This document shows, piece after piece, positions 22,082-34,840 of a stretch of DNA of 64,000 bases (position 1 is its first letter; every line of letters begins with the position of its first letter). The position numbers and the translations under genes were made by a program. The notes beneath the pieces are model-generated. The model saw only the letters and a program-made list of their open reading frames with translations, ran no database searches and was not told the origin of the DNA. The stretch lies in NCBI RefSeq assembly GCF_030052815.1, contig NC_079496.1, positions 1-64,000 on the forward strand. The letters run 5' to 3'. This stretch comes from Hevea brasiliensis. Lineage: Eukaryota; Streptophyta; Magnoliopsida; Malpighiales; Euphorbiaceae.

Positions 22082-22969
22082 AGTGATGTTAATTTATGGA
22101 ATGCTTTGATTAAGGAATTTCATGAGTCTTCGATGGGTGGTCATTTAGGTGCTATAGTCATAGCCAAACGACATTCAGTGGTGGAATTTTGGTTTGGGCA
22201 ATGGAAGGATGTTCAGAATTATATACGCTGTTGTGTGACTTGTCAGCATTATAAACCAGAGAATATAGCTCCACCGGGCTTGTTATATCCCTTACCAATT
22301 CCAGAAGTTGATTTTCAGAACATTTCTATAGACTTATTTCTATAGACTTATTGAGGCTCCACTAAAATCTCAATCTAAGACAGTTATCTTGGTTATTATG
22401 GATTGCTTGACTAAATATGCCCATTTTGTGGTATTATCTCATCCATGTACTTCAAAAGAGGTGTCACAAGTGTTCCTTGATACTATTCACAAGCTTCATA
22501 ACATGCCTCACTCAATAACAAGTGATAGAGACCCTATCTTTATGAGCAACTTCTGGAAAGAATTCTTTTTACTGCAAGGAGTGAACCTTAATGTGTTTAC
22601 AGCCAATCATTCGCAGACAGATGGCCAAATGGAAGTTGTTAATCGATGCTTGGAAAGTTACTTGCGTTGCATGGCAGGAGATATGCCACATTTATGGATA
22701 AATAGCTCTCTTTAGCAGAGTACTGGTATAATACATCCTACCATTCCATCATTCACACTACACCATTCAAGGATTTGTACGGGCAGCCACTTCTAATTAA
22801 TTCGCCATGCTTCCCTCATGACTCAAGGGTAGCAGCAGTAGATGCTTGCTTGCAGGATAGAGAGGCTGCTATTTCAATTTTAAAAGACTATTTGCAAAAA
22901 GCTCAAAATCGTATGAAGTTATTGGCTAATAAGCATCATACAGATCGAGAGTTTAGGGTAGGTGACTAG
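22082..22969 (+). pseudogene. Integrase of the gypsy element (broken)
   Basis: The HHCC zinc region is HESSMGGHLG (22121 on) with CCVTCQ, followed by a catalytic core with MDCLTKYAHFVVLSHP, ITSDRDPIFMSNFWKEFF and NHSQTDGQMEVVNRCLESYL. The first core segment is broken by a small duplication (CTATAGACTTATT repeated near 22326-22345). Stops also occur at 22348 and 22715. Confidence 0.9.
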
Positions 22970-23387
22970 GTTTGGGTGAAATTACAAGATTATAAACAAA
23001 TCTCTACTACAGTTATAAGGTCTAAGTTGTGTCCTAAGTACTATGGACTTTTCCATGTTATTGACTGAATTAGTTCTATGGCTTATCGTCTTGATTTACC
23101 AGCTGAGGTTTTGATTCACAATGTATTCCATGTATCTTTACTTTGCCCTGCTCAAAATGCTAACCCAACTCAGCTAATTTTACCAACATTGGTCCCTACT
23201 CCTTTGGTGGTTTCATAATCTATTACAGACCGTCAAATGGTTCTTTGTCATAATCAAGTTGCCACACAACTTCTGATTCATTAGAAAGAACTTTCACCAG
23301 CTGAAGCAACTTGGGAGTATGCCTTTTATATGCGTCTGCTTTTTCCAGAGTTTCTTGGGGACAAGGAACCTTTCAACCTAGGGGTAT
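22970..23387 (+). pseudogene. Integrase C-terminus with chromodomain-like tail
   Basis: Read with stops: a KYYGLFHVID segment, AYRLDLPAEVLIHNVFHVSL, typical of the chromovirus integrase C-terminus, then ATWEYAFYMRLLFPEF, the chromodomain-like end. Stop codons include a TAG in place of Trp at 22968 and a TGA at 23066. The region runs straight into the polypurine/LTR boundary. Confidence 0.8.
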
Positions 23388-23786
23388 TGATACAAATGTG
23401 AATCGAAGAACTTAGAGATGAGGGGTGTGAGATTAATTAGTAAAATGCAGTGCAGTGGTAGCAATAATAAGATGATGTAATATCAATAAGTAAAAGAAAT
23501 AGCGGGAGAAGGATTGGCGTGAAGGATGGGAGCTATTGTAATGGAATGCATGAGCTGTCATTTTGTTATATTATAACTAAATGCATGAGCTGTCATTCTG
23601 CTGTGGGTTTGTTGCGTCGTTTTAACTATTGTTGGGTCTTGTTAAATAGGCTTATGTAATTGTAGAGAAGTCATGTATGAGTATTCATGAACTTGTTCTT
23701 TCTTTTTGTAATCTTTCTTGATTTCTTCTTCTTCCTTACGTACTTCTCTTTCTAGTTCAAACTAAATTTATCAGTTGGTATTGCCA
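23388..23786 (+). repeat. 3' LTR of the gypsy element
   Basis: Starts TGATACAAATGTG. It matches the 5' LTR (18553-18926) but carries a ~30-bp extra segment around 23560-23590 that repeats ATGCATGAGCTGTCATT, and its last ~30 bases align only loosely. Confidence 0.75.
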
Positions 23787-24189
23787 ATTGTAGGTGTTGT
23801 GGGTATTCGCTTAAGGGGTGAATGGGGTTATGGGGATTAATAATATTATAATATAATAAATTTTATATTATAATATTATATAACAAATAATATTCAAATA
23901 TAATATATAAAAATAAATATAACTAAAATATATAAAATATATTTATTTTAAATTCAATACTTTAATAAAATATTTAATTTTAATAACATTAAATTATATT
24001 ATTGTATTTAAAATGTTTATTATAAAATATATTAAATATTTAAATATAAAATTTCAATTATAAAACTATTTTATTAATAAAATAAAATTTTAAATACTAA
24101 CTTTTCAATACTTAACAGAAAATTTACTTGTGTAAAAAATTAAATAAAAAAATTTACCGCGTTATAATTAGGATCTATTGAAATATAAT
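23787..24189. other. AT-rich intergenic DNA
   Basis: Short GC-richer start (to 23835), then long runs of ATATAATA-type sequence; no gene or clear repeat. Confidence 0.5.
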
Positions 24190-24495
24190 TCATAAAATAA
24201 TTTATATATATATATAATTAAATATAATTCATAAATTCTTCATAAAAATAAATTAATTTAAAAATTAGTTCAATTCAATTTGATTCAATTTAAATATATA
24301 AAATTACTATTTAATTCGATTCGGTTTGATTTAATCGATTTTTTTTCTCTTTAAAGCTGAACTGAATCAAAATAACTAAAATTTTTATAATATAAAACTA
24401 AACTGATTAAATTTTAAAATCAAATTGATTGAATTGTATTAATTTAATTCGATTCAATTTTTCAATTTGAACCAAAATCTGCTCACTTCTAATTT
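24190..24495 (-). mobile_element. Truncated copy of the hAT-like GGTTCGGTT MITE
   Basis: This stretch matches, in reverse complement and in the same block order, the left half of the MITE at 53829-54130 (ATATATAAAATTACTATTT, AATCGATTTTTTTTCT, then AAAATCTGCTCAC). It ends TGCTCACTTCTA against TGCTCACCCCTA. No second inverted end is recognisable. Confidence 0.65.
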
Positions 24496-24581
24496 TGATG
24501 ACTTGAAACTCCTAGTTAAGTTATCCAATCAAACAAGACTTTAGTGTGCTTTTTTTTTTTTTTCGAACTCAGGCCGTCCAA

Positions 24582-24610
24582 TGGGCCTAAAATCTAAACC
24601 CAAGCCCTAA
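24582..24610 (+). promoter_or_regulatory. Site-II/telo-box-like promoter motifs
   Basis: TGGGCC at 24582-24587 followed by AAACCCAAGCCCTAA at 24596-24610 resembles the site II plus telo-box pair common in promoters of plant housekeeping genes. A GC-richer leader follows (24640-24800). Confidence 0.45.
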
Positions 24611-25069
24611 CTGAAATGTGCCCACCCACAATACAAAACGGCAGTGTTCAAAGAAGCATTAGAAGATTACAGAAATAGAACACAGACAACATAGAGATCA
24701 CCACTGCTCCAGCGAACCTTTGCACTCGTAACTTGCAAGGGGAAGCAGCGGCAGCAGTATAGCAACAGTTGCCCCGCAGCAATTACCCAAAAATTGCCAC
24801 TTATTGATTCTCTTTTCTCTCTTTCTGAGGTGCTCTTTAATCAGAGTCTTTTATCTGCATTTTATTCTTTAGCTATCAAAATCATTCCATCGCTTTTGGT
24901 CTGTTTCCTCTGACTCGCTTTCTTCTGTTTCTATTTCAATTTTAGTTTATATTTGTTTAGGAATTAATACTCTTGTACTGGTTTTTTACTTTGATAATTT
25001 TAGGCGAAGATTGGGTTTGCGCCACTTTTGAGCTCGAAGAAGAGATTTGAAGTTGGGTTTCCAAGGAAA

Positions 25070-25219
25070 ATGGCTTGGATTCAGGAAAAATGTGAGGCAG
25101 AAGTTGGGAACAAGTTGGAGGTGGTTCGGCCTGGCGGCTTGAGACTGAAGTTTAATCTTAAGATTCTTTTGAAGCTCTCAGAACTGAGCAGGTTTTATAG
25201 TGCCCGCAACCGCAAATAG
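25070..25219 (+). CDS. Hypothetical 49-aa ORF of a possible spliced transcript
   Basis: ATG at 25070 opens MAWIQEKCEAEVGNKLEVV and stops at 25219. It lies in a segment preceded by a good acceptor (pyrimidine-rich, TTTTAG at 25002-25003) and containing a possible donor AGCAG|GTTTTA at 25191/25192, so the reading frame may continue in another exon that I could not identify. The codon composition and the promoter-like motifs at 24.6 kb make a transcribed locus plausible. I do not recognise the peptide. It could equally be a leader ORF or a long non-coding RNA. Confidence 0.3.
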   Translation: MAWIQEKCEAEVGNKLEVVRPGGLRLKFNLKILLKLSELSRFYSARNRK

Positions 25220-26327
25220 GCTCTTTCTTTACTTGTAATGCTTGCTATTTGTGTTTTCTTGTTTCTTAGATGTTGGTGGAGATAACCTCTATTTGCTTTC
25301 AGCTACAATTGCGAATATTTAATGTTGTTTTCTTTTGAGGGGGGAAGAAATTGAATCTGGTAAAGGTTTTGTGAAAAATGAAGAGATGATTGGATAAAGC
25401 AAAAAGTAATATGTGTTTTATAGAATATGAACATGGATTGGTTGACGGGTATATAGTCAATTGTTAATGACAGTTGTTGTCATTGAACCTGTTTAGCTTG
25501 CTTCACTCTACGCTGCATGATGATCCTCAATATCTTGCTTTGGTTGTTGAATTAGTAATAGCAATTGTGTGATTGTTCGAAAGATGTTAAATGAATTCAC
25601 AAATCCTGACAATTTAATTTGTGTAATTCTTCCTTAATCCTTATCTTATTCTGTTGATTTACTGATATTTTCATGATTAAATGTTCCAATGTCTGCATGA
25701 ACTGCCTCTTCACTACTAAGATAAATTTACTATTGGAGTTGCTCTGCATAAAAGCATGGTCATGACTGAACTCTTAGTGTTTGTTGACATGCTTCAATCA
25801 AACTCATTGCCTCTTTTTTTTTTTTTTCTTTTTTTTTTTTAATAGAGAATGATATATTCCTTCACATTGCACAATTCTGGAATATTTTGGCAGGCCTAAG
25901 CAGTCTTCATATTTCGATATCACTATTTTGTATTTTTCCTTATTTCAGCTATTTGGAAGCTGTTAATTGTACTTATAAGATTAAAGGAAATTATTACCCA
26001 AACCCTTGTGCAATCTCTGTTTGTGATGTATGGCTTACTTGATTCTCTACTCCTGGAACCTGTTACCGTTGTATTAAGGTGAAGTTGTATCCATGGTTGT
26101 TAGAACTGGCCTGGCCTAACCGGGAACCAAACAAGCGGCCAGTCTGGTTTAGGTAAAAAAATCTTTTTTTTGAAAACTAGGTTTAACATTTATGAACTAG
26201 CTGGCTAACCAGTGAACTGCTCAATCTGGCCAGGTTAAAAACAGAAGGATAATCTTAATAAAAAAATTTTAAAGCTTGCTAGCAAAGGGACTAGCGCCGG
26301 GGGCCCCCCCCCCCCCCCCCCTCCCCT

Positions 26328-26403
<76 letters not shown>

Positions 26404-28600
26404 AATTACATCTATTAATTTACTACATAAAATATATTAAATTTTTTTTTCTATTAACTTAAATTATATTGTATTAATATAAAGTAATTAATAACTATTA
26501 AGTGTTACAATTGGAAAGAAAGATGAAGGTTTATCCATTTCACAACATTTGACTTGAATAACTAATGGTATCAATCATTTATTTTATTAGTATGTTGACT
26601 AAAGTTATTGAATTATTTTTCTATTTTATAATCTTTATTTTAATAATTATATATAAAATATATCAAACAACTAATTTTAATAATGCACTATTATTATTTT
26701 GAAGAGATTGTTAATTCTATGGTATATAATTAATATTTATTTAATAGTTTATCCTTAAACCCCGATTGAACCTTATACTATTATTCTTCTATCTTCACCA
26801 GATCAACAACCGTACTGGGTTTGAAAAGTTTGATTGTATCTCTTGTCTTTGTCCTGGCAGAAAATGAAAGAAATTGTACCATTTGCACATAGTTTTTGTT
26901 TAATAAACTAAATGAGGTTGAAAATTGATGATTTTCTCACCCTAAGTTTTCACTTCATTATGTAATAGTATAATATGTTTGTTTGTACTTCAATTTCTTG
27001 AATCCTTATGTGGTTTAATAGTAGATTTTCTCATTTTAGGATTTTTTAGGGGAGTTGAGTGCATGTAAGAGGTTCATGAATCCAGGATTGGACAGTGTAG
27101 GGAGTTGGAGTGGCTTTCATGAGTATGAAATTTAACAGGCAATGAAGTAGTGGCTGCATCAAGGATTTTGAGATTCCCTGGGAACACTTTGCGTATGTTA
27201 TGAAGGCTGCTTCCATCTGACTGCAGAATCAACAGTTGTGGAACATACCAGGCAAGGAAAGTGCAGGATTCTTAGACACGGGTGATAAACTTTCAATTGA
27301 GAAGCTATCTAATATGTAAATGTCTCAGTAAAAGAAGATTATTTGTTTTGGTAGTTAGAGTTTGTCATTTGCAAGTTGAGAAATTATCAGCCAGTTCTCA
27401 ATTGCTATTTAAACTATTTTAAATGTTATTAATGACCATTTTAGTTCAAAGATTAAAATCATACAAACTTTAGAAATTACTTAAATAACAGTAATCTTGT
27501 TATATTAGTTTGCCGTTGGATGGAGATGGTGTTTTATGGGAGCATTCGGATCTGCTACAAATATTGCTCCAATTTATAATATTTATAACACCAGGCACAT
27601 ATTTCTTTCGCCACCACATGGATGACCCATTTATGGAAAAAGAAGGAAAAAAAAATCATTTATCTGCTTTGTGATTGCATTTCAAACCTTCACTTGATTA
27701 TAGACCATCTTCTGTATTGCATTTTAGATTTTGCTTTACGAAGAATATTGCTGTATTTAAAATATATTGTTGCTCATAAAAGATTTTGTTACATAGCTTT
27801 TGAGTGTCTAAATTAGTAGTTACTCAAAGCTAAACCAGAAAAACTTTTATTTGATTTGATTTATCTGTTAATGGTCTTTGTAATGCCTCTATTTGCAACC
27901 CTTTGCTGTGCAGATCTATGTGCATGTGCATGTGTGTTTTACTTTTTTTTCCCCTTTACTTTTGTTAATTCCTCTAATATTCACACAATAATGTTTTGCT
28001 TTGTATCTTCTGTGCAGGGAAGAAAAATGACAATTCATTAAAAGCACTGTCCAGTCTAAGTGTGGAAACAACGCTATTTGAAGATGTTGCAATGAGGTGA
28101 TATAGTTTTATACTCATTTGTTGCAATAGGTGAGAATGGATTTGCTTATGCATGAGGAAAATTGTCACTGTGCATCAGTTATATTTTATTTAACTTGGAT
28201 ATGAGCTTAAGTTCTCGAATTTTGGAGGAGCTTGTCTTGGATATGCTTTCTTAGTCGATAGTTGATGGACTAGACATTTGGTGGAAATGAAATTAATTAG
28301 TTAATAATCATGAGAGATATTTATCATTTGGGTGAGTTTATCTAAATTTCCTTGACAGCTTTGAGGCAGGATTATTTTTTCAAGATAAAATAAAATGCGA
28401 AGAGATTCATTAATTGAACAATCAATCCCGGTTTTCTTGAATGCAGAAGACGAATTAAGTTTATGATCGGAAAATTCCATTAACATTTGTCTGTCTTGAA
28501 CATTTCGTATTGCAATTTCATACGAAAATTCCATTAAGCGCCTGACTTCAGAGTTTGGAGACACTGCCACTGAACCTACACTTCGTAGAGCTTACTCTTA
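25220..28600 (+). other. Possible downstream transcript region, no protein supported
   Basis: Mostly intron-like sequence. Two short, less AT-rich pieces have splice-like edges: about 27053-27140 (after TTTTTTAG) and 28018-28100 (after TCTGTGCAG, open until TGA at 28098). They may be terminal, non-coding exons of the locus starting near 24.6 kb. A minus-strand ORF at 28301-28570 matches nothing I know. Confidence 0.3.
26304..26401. repeat. Compound microsatellite (C)n-(TC)n-(TA)n
   Basis: A run of ~18 C, a short spacer, (TC) for ~43 bases and (TA) for ~28 bases follow one another. Confidence 0.95.
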
Positions 28601-31600
28601 CTAAAAAGACTGCAGAAGAAGGGAAGGATCTCAGTGACCGACTCCATTGTGTAAGAATGATGATGACTAATTAAGCTAATCATTTCACATGTGCATGGCT
28701 GTGGGGTTTGTTGCTGGATTTAGGGAGCTTGTAGCATCCTTTTCTTCATGAATATCCAGTCCAGAGGTTTGTTGTATTTGTTGTTTATAGATGACAAGAA
28801 AGACCTGCTAAAAACCTCAATATAAAGGGCTTTATAGCACAAAGTTAATGGGCTTCAACATCAATAAGCTGCAGGTATTTCTTCAAGCACAAAATCTCAT
28901 GCATTCTAAGGTTCATGGTGCGTAATTGTTCACATGTAGATTATTTTAATATCAGACATCAGTGTCTAAGGAATAAATTAGCATATAAGTTTGTGTCAGT
29001 TCTCACAGTACCAATAAATGTATGGCATCTCCTTGGGCAGTTCAAGTGCAGTAGTTGCTTGTTCTTAGTTTCTTTGTCATCTTTCCAAGACTACCATCGA
29101 TATCATTATCTATTCTTGCAGTCTTTTCATCCGGAGGCTTTCAATTGAATCTCTTATCACTTGCATCATGATGTATGTATTAGATCATTAAATTATCCAA
29201 CTTTGATGGCATCCCATGTGATGTTTATGTATATTTAGATATTTTTAGCATATATTATTTCCAAAATATGGTGTGAAGACATTTGAATATTGAAACATTC
29301 AATCCTCATGTTTCAATCATTGGAAGATGACATTGATTAGACACTCAAATAAAGGCGATTTCGCATCGTCCCTTAAGAAGATCATGATCATTTATAAACT
29401 GAAAATGTGGAACGCCACAAGAACTTCTGATTTGTGATCTAACGGGGACTGATTCATTTTTCCGCACATGATGTGATCAGATTGTGATCAAATGTGGACC
29501 CCTTATCCCATTTGCTGCATTGGCAGCGTAGATCACGCAGTTGAAAAAAAAATGCTAAACTTTCTCAATAAACACTTATTGAAGCTATTCACCAACTTCG
29601 TTAGCTTAGTTGCATGTGTTCATATGGTGGATAGAATTATGTGGCCGCTCGTGTGCCATATGGGGTCACGTGGACGGCTGTGATCTATCTGTTTGGTGTC
29701 AATTTTGACTAGAAAAAACATAAGCCTAAATGGTGGTTGGTGTGGCCATTCTTACAACTATTTTCTATATTATTGTCTGGACCATATAAGGAAATGTTAA
29801 TTTGCTTTCACACGCACGAGCAAGGTCCTTTGCTTTTTGTTCCTCCAAGAATATTACCCTTTTTCTTATATATTTTTTTTATTAAAGTATTCTAGTTGAT
29901 AAACTATGCTTATCTATTCAAGTGAGAATTATTATTTATTTTTTATTTTGGAGGTGTAATTTGGTTTGTAGAAATGCAAGTTTTTTTCCAATGCAATTGA
30001 AATTTAATATTTATAATTTTAAATACGAATTTATTCTAGTATAACTAAGGCATCTAGCCTAACTTGTTACAGTAGTTAAATACATATTATTCACTTGATA
30101 GGTATTAAGTTTAAATTCTTACTCTTCCAATCTCTTATAATGATTTCAATTATACTTTCAATTTACTGAATAAATAGCAAAGCTTACATAATAATTGGAT
30201 TTCTCCTTATTTAAACACAAAGAAATAAAAGTCATTGGTATCTTATAATTAATAATTTTCAGAATTTTCACTTACAAATTAGAGGAATGTAAAAGGAATA
30301 AATTTAGGTTTTATCCAAGCACCTAGTGCTAAATTAATATAATTTATTTTTATTTATTATATTTAAGTTTTGTATAATTATTAAAAAATAATTAAATAAT
30401 TTTATTTTTATATAAATATATTAATAATTGATTAAATATTTTTTATTTCAATGAATTAATATTTATTATATTTAATGGAGATAAAAAGTAAAATTGAAAA
30501 AAAAATATATTTTTTAATTTTTTAAAAATAGTAAATAATTTTAAATGCAAGAGATAAAAATTATTTAAAAAAAATTAAGAAAGTCAAATATATAATTCCC
30601 TTAATTTCATATAATCTAGAGTCAGCATTTCCAAAAGCCAGCTGTTGCTGCTAAACTGGTTGTCTTTCCAAATCAGCAACTTAGAATGGGTCATCTCCTT
30701 CGAAGTCAAAAGGCTTTTCTCTAAACACTAGAAAGTATAAATGCTAAAGAAATTCATCGACGTAAACTAAATTTAATATTATAATAATATGTTTTTAATT
30801 TTCTTAAAGCAGAAACAGACAAAAATTAATTAAACAAATCCCTTGAATTAGTCAAACACGTGAATTTAAGCGTCGACGCGGTCTAATCTCGGATCATAAT
30901 TAAAATTATATCAATGATTTTGGTCTTAAAGATAATTTTTTAAAAGTTCAAAAAAGAAATCAGTTTTTTACTTGAAACTTAATTAAATTATCAAAATCAA
31001 TTCAACCCAATTTTAATCTCATTCAAAATAATTTTAATTAAATTTTATTTTAATTAGTTTTGATATAGTTTTGCCCAAGATTTAACTTTAGTACTAGGTC
31101 GGAGTAATTAGATTTAGATCCAAACAACATGAATCTAGTTATCAAATCAAATAATCGCCTCCAATTTTAAGGAAATTGAATCGGTTGAATCCAGAGAGAA
31201 ATTTCATTCTCAATATTAGTAATTAAGAGACAAATTAAAAGATCAGTCTGAAATATAAACTCTACGGATATAAGCTTGGAGTGACATGGTTATTGAATAA
31301 AGGTTGTTAAGTTTGTTAAGCATGATTCACTCCAAGAACCACGCTGGTATAGTACAAATCTGGCATGTAAGGCATACAAATAACTCGAATTTATTAGAGG
31401 AATCTCAAATGTCATATAAATTGATAGCTAGTACCTACTGAAATACATTTTTCTCAATTTTTGACATTATTATTATTTTATCACCATCTCAATACCTTGA
31501 CTGACTTGAGTATCAGAGTAGCCATAGGATAGCCATCAATCTCATTTTGCTTTTTGTTTCAGGCATCCAGTGAACCTTTATCAATCATCGAACAATCAAT

Positions 31601-32156
31601 AAATTCACGATAACATCAAATTTAATTAATTAAATAAGTTTATTTTTTGTCCTTTCTTCTATTGTCAAAGGAAAAAAGAAAAATAGCAAGATATATTATG
31701 TTATATGGTAGAAAAATCAAATTACGACTCTTCCCTCTACAAGATATGATAGTAAAGTAGCCAAAACAAAGCGAACGATCTCCTGAATATTCAAATTTCT
31801 TGATCCTCAAACACATTTGCAAGATCATATATACCTTGTTCCAGCTTAATTATATGTAACTATAAAATAATTATCACATGGCAATTACTTAATTATAATT
31901 AGAAGTTGGTTTTTTTAAAGAATCATATACATTAAATAAATTTTATAGTTAATTAATTAGTTTCCACACCATTAGTGTATAGCAACCATTCTAATCATCA
32001 ATGGCAGCTTCTTTATATGAACCAGAATTCGTTTGGTAATGAGCAAGGATCACACGCAAAACCTTACAGAAATTAAAGCACAGCAAATCTTTAATTATCT
32101 AAATAATTACATCTTAATGATAAGCAACCCATGAGCATATTTTATATGTAATTATT

Positions 32157-32187
<31 letters not shown>

Positions 32188-32670
32188 CATCTTAACTAAT
32201 CAAGCCACTGCTAATTCAGCATGATGATCTGACCATGACAGGATCAATTAGTGAAGAGAAAACTATATTTTTTTATAGATATCTGTAGCAAATCTCAAAG
32301 GTCATCAAGTCCAACTTTATTTTCCAACCTAGCCATGCGGTTTTGGCTTTGGAGTTTGGTCCCCAGTGGCTGCTTAATGATCGTAATCTTTCAAACCCAC
32401 ATTTGTTAATTACTAATTGAGTCAAAAGAATGTTAATTAGAGTGCAATCATTATAATTTATATCTAATAATTCCTGATGGGAACTCACTATAATAGAGAG
32501 TAGCTTGTGCTATATGCAGCAGGATCTACACTAATTGCGTATTAGTTTATTCTTAATTTGAATCATATATATATATTTTACTGATTGAGCAACGCAGTTC
32601 TCTTTCTTCTCACAAACTCCTTAATTCCAACCAAAATGAGGTTTTTCTAAATGAATTCTCAAACTTTTAG
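28601..32670. other. Long intergenic region without recognised genes
   Basis: ORFs here are short and match no family. Composition shifts from ordinary intergenic (to 29850) to very AT-rich (29850-31060). A (TTA)n run of ~29 bases is at 32158-32186. No inverted-repeat element was seen until the CACTA end at 32671. Confidence 0.45.
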
Positions 32671-33411
32671 CACTACAAGAAAAACAAAATACTTGTGATG
32701 GATTTTTTGTGATAGAACTATTCCGTCACAAATTACAGACAGATTTTTGACAGAATATATCATTTGACGGATTTGTAACGGAATATCCATTACAAATTAT
32801 TTATTTATTTTTTTAATATTTTAATTATTGACCAATGAAATATTCCGTCTCTAATTCGTCACAAATTTGTGACGGATGGATTCATTTGTCACTAATTTGT
32901 GACGAAAAAAAATTGTCGTAAAAAACTGTGACAGACGGAATATATTTCCGTCACAAATTTTTGACAGAAAACATAATTCTGTCAAAATTTTGTGACGAAT
33001 AATTATCTTCCGTCGTAAATTTGTGATGGAAATATATTTCCGTCACAAAGTTTTTGACGACAATGTTTTTCCGTTACATAATTCCGTCAAAAGTTTGTGA
33101 CGAATAATTATTTTTCGTTACAAATTTGTGACGGAAATATATTCTGTCACAAAGTTTTTGACAGCAACATTTTTCCATCACAAATTAGTGACAGATGAAT
33201 CCATCTGTCACAAATTTTTTACGAATTAGAGACGAAATATTTTGTCTGTCAATAATTAAAATATTAAAAAAATAACAAAAAAATGTGTGAAGGATATTCC
33301 ATCACAAATCCATTCAATGATATGTTCTGTCAAAAATCGTTCTCTAATTTGTGACGGAATATTTCAGTTACAAAAAATCCGTCACAATATTTTATTTTTA
33401 TTGTACTGTAG
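32668..33411. mobile_element. Fold-back non-autonomous CACTA (En/Spm) element
   Basis: The body is 32671-33408 (738 bp). The left end CACTACAAGAAAAAC is the classic CACTA terminus; the right end TTTTATTGTACTG matches its reverse complement at 11 of 13 bases. TAG at 32668-32670 and 33409-33411 is the expected 3-bp target duplication. The two halves are near-complete inverted repeats of each other, filled with motifs such as TCCGTCACAAATTTGTGACG, in place of the usual sub-terminal repeats plus transposase. Confidence 0.88.
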
Positions 33412-34590
33412 CTTTGGCATGTGATGGTATTGTAAGTCCATTTTGACTCTGATCGTGATTCAAGTTTGTAACATAAGAAAAAAATAAAGTCGTTTGTCTA
33501 TTGGTCAGCTACTTTGATGCTAAAGTTATAAATATGATTTAGAAAGCTTGAGAAAGTAATGAATGTTGATTTTGATACTAGTTTTTACAGAATAATCATG
33601 CCTGATTTATAGGTTATTCTGATATTTATAAACTAAAGAATAGATTACAGTTAGAGCAATTCCAAGAATACCAAAATACTCGGTTACTATTATGAGATTC
33701 TCGCTTGTAACTCTATCTATTCTGTTGTCTCGTTCTTCTAGCAATGCTCGATCGATGGTTGCTCAAGCCTCTTGCACGAATAGCTTCATGTGTTCAGTTG
33801 AGTCAATTCGAACCATCTAAGGCTCAGATTGGCCTTTCCTAAGACTTTCTTGACTATGTTAACTCTTTGACCGAGTCTCTGACTCTTTAATATATCACTG
33901 CATTAACTTTTTGACTGAGTTTTTTTACTATTTAACTTAGTTTTGGATTGGCTTTTGGACTGGCTATATCATGATATCCTCTTATAAATTTACATATTAA
34001 TTAATAACTGATATTTGAATTCAACACTGATTAATAGTCATAGTACGATTTTAGTATTACTAAGTTAAAACTCATTAATTATTGATTAATAATTAATGAA
34101 AATTAGATATTCATACATATAAAGACTTGGTTTGCATCCTGAAATGGAATAAACATTTAGAGCTGCCTCCACCAGCCCTACAGATAATTAAAGAAGTTAA
34201 AAATTATGTACAAGGAAAGGGTATTATTAAAAATACTTAGAAACAACTTAATTAATTTGGATAGACATATGGACAGCAATTGAAAGCCTTCTGGGATGAC
34301 AAGTACCTTCAGCCATTGACATAGTTATTTTTATACTTCTAAAAGTCATCATGTTGGTTGGAGTAAGCAGAGAACATAAAATCAAACCCATTTCTTGCTT
34401 GAATCAAACACTGACTAAGAAAAAGACATATAACATAAAGAAATTAATTAAGATAGATTAATTAACTTCATCATTTCTTTGGCTGTTGAACAATAGGTTT
34501 TGATTCAATCCCATCAGAATCGTTAAAAAAGAAAAAACCCTTAAACGGTAACAAAGTCAAAATTATATAAACATATGATGATAAAAAGAC

Positions 34591-34591
<1 letters not shown>
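33412..34591. other. Intergenic / ACS 3' flank
   Basis: No gene or clear repeat. The part next to 34592 is downstream of the ACC synthase gene. Confidence 0.45.

Positions 34592-34654
<63 letters not shown>
34592..34654. repeat. (TA)n microsatellite downstream of the ACC synthase gene
   Basis: About 30 uninterrupted TA units, roughly 190 bases past the stop codon, so possibly within or just after the 3' UTR. Confidence 0.95.
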
Positions 34655-34657
<3 letters not shown>

Positions 34658-34840
34658 CTTCTTTCAGAGAAGTATTACAATTTAATGAGACAAATGGAAT
34701 TTCCAGGAAACTTGCTTTGCAAAGCAAGAAAACAAGAATGTATAAAACAGTATATATCATGAGTTTTGGGTTTTGTCATCTAATTAAAGAATCAAAATGG
34801 CTGGAGCCATTAAAAAATGCATATTACTGTAAAAAGAGAT

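Larger units (their letters stand above)
18553..23786 (+). mobile_element. Full-length but decayed Ty3/gypsy chromovirus
   Basis: Order from left: 5' LTR, primer-binding site, gag, protease, reverse transcriptase, RNase H, integrase, chromodomain-like C-terminus, 3' LTR, about 5.2 kb in all. Every coding part is interrupted by stops or frameshifts. The pol order with RT-RH before integrase identifies Ty3/gypsy, and the C-terminal chromodomain region points to chromoviruses. Flanking 5-mers do not match, so either the target duplication has decayed or the ends are slightly misplaced. Confidence 0.9.

Noticed and set aside
28301..28570. 89-codon minus-strand ORF with a repeated LMEFS motif
   Set aside because: The repeat is only five residues, no splice context or homology was recognised, and flanking frames close quickly.
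30030..30160. Possible tRNA-derived SINE (box-B-like GTTTAAATTCT)
   Set aside because: The A and B boxes are too degenerate, and no 3' tail or target duplication was seen.
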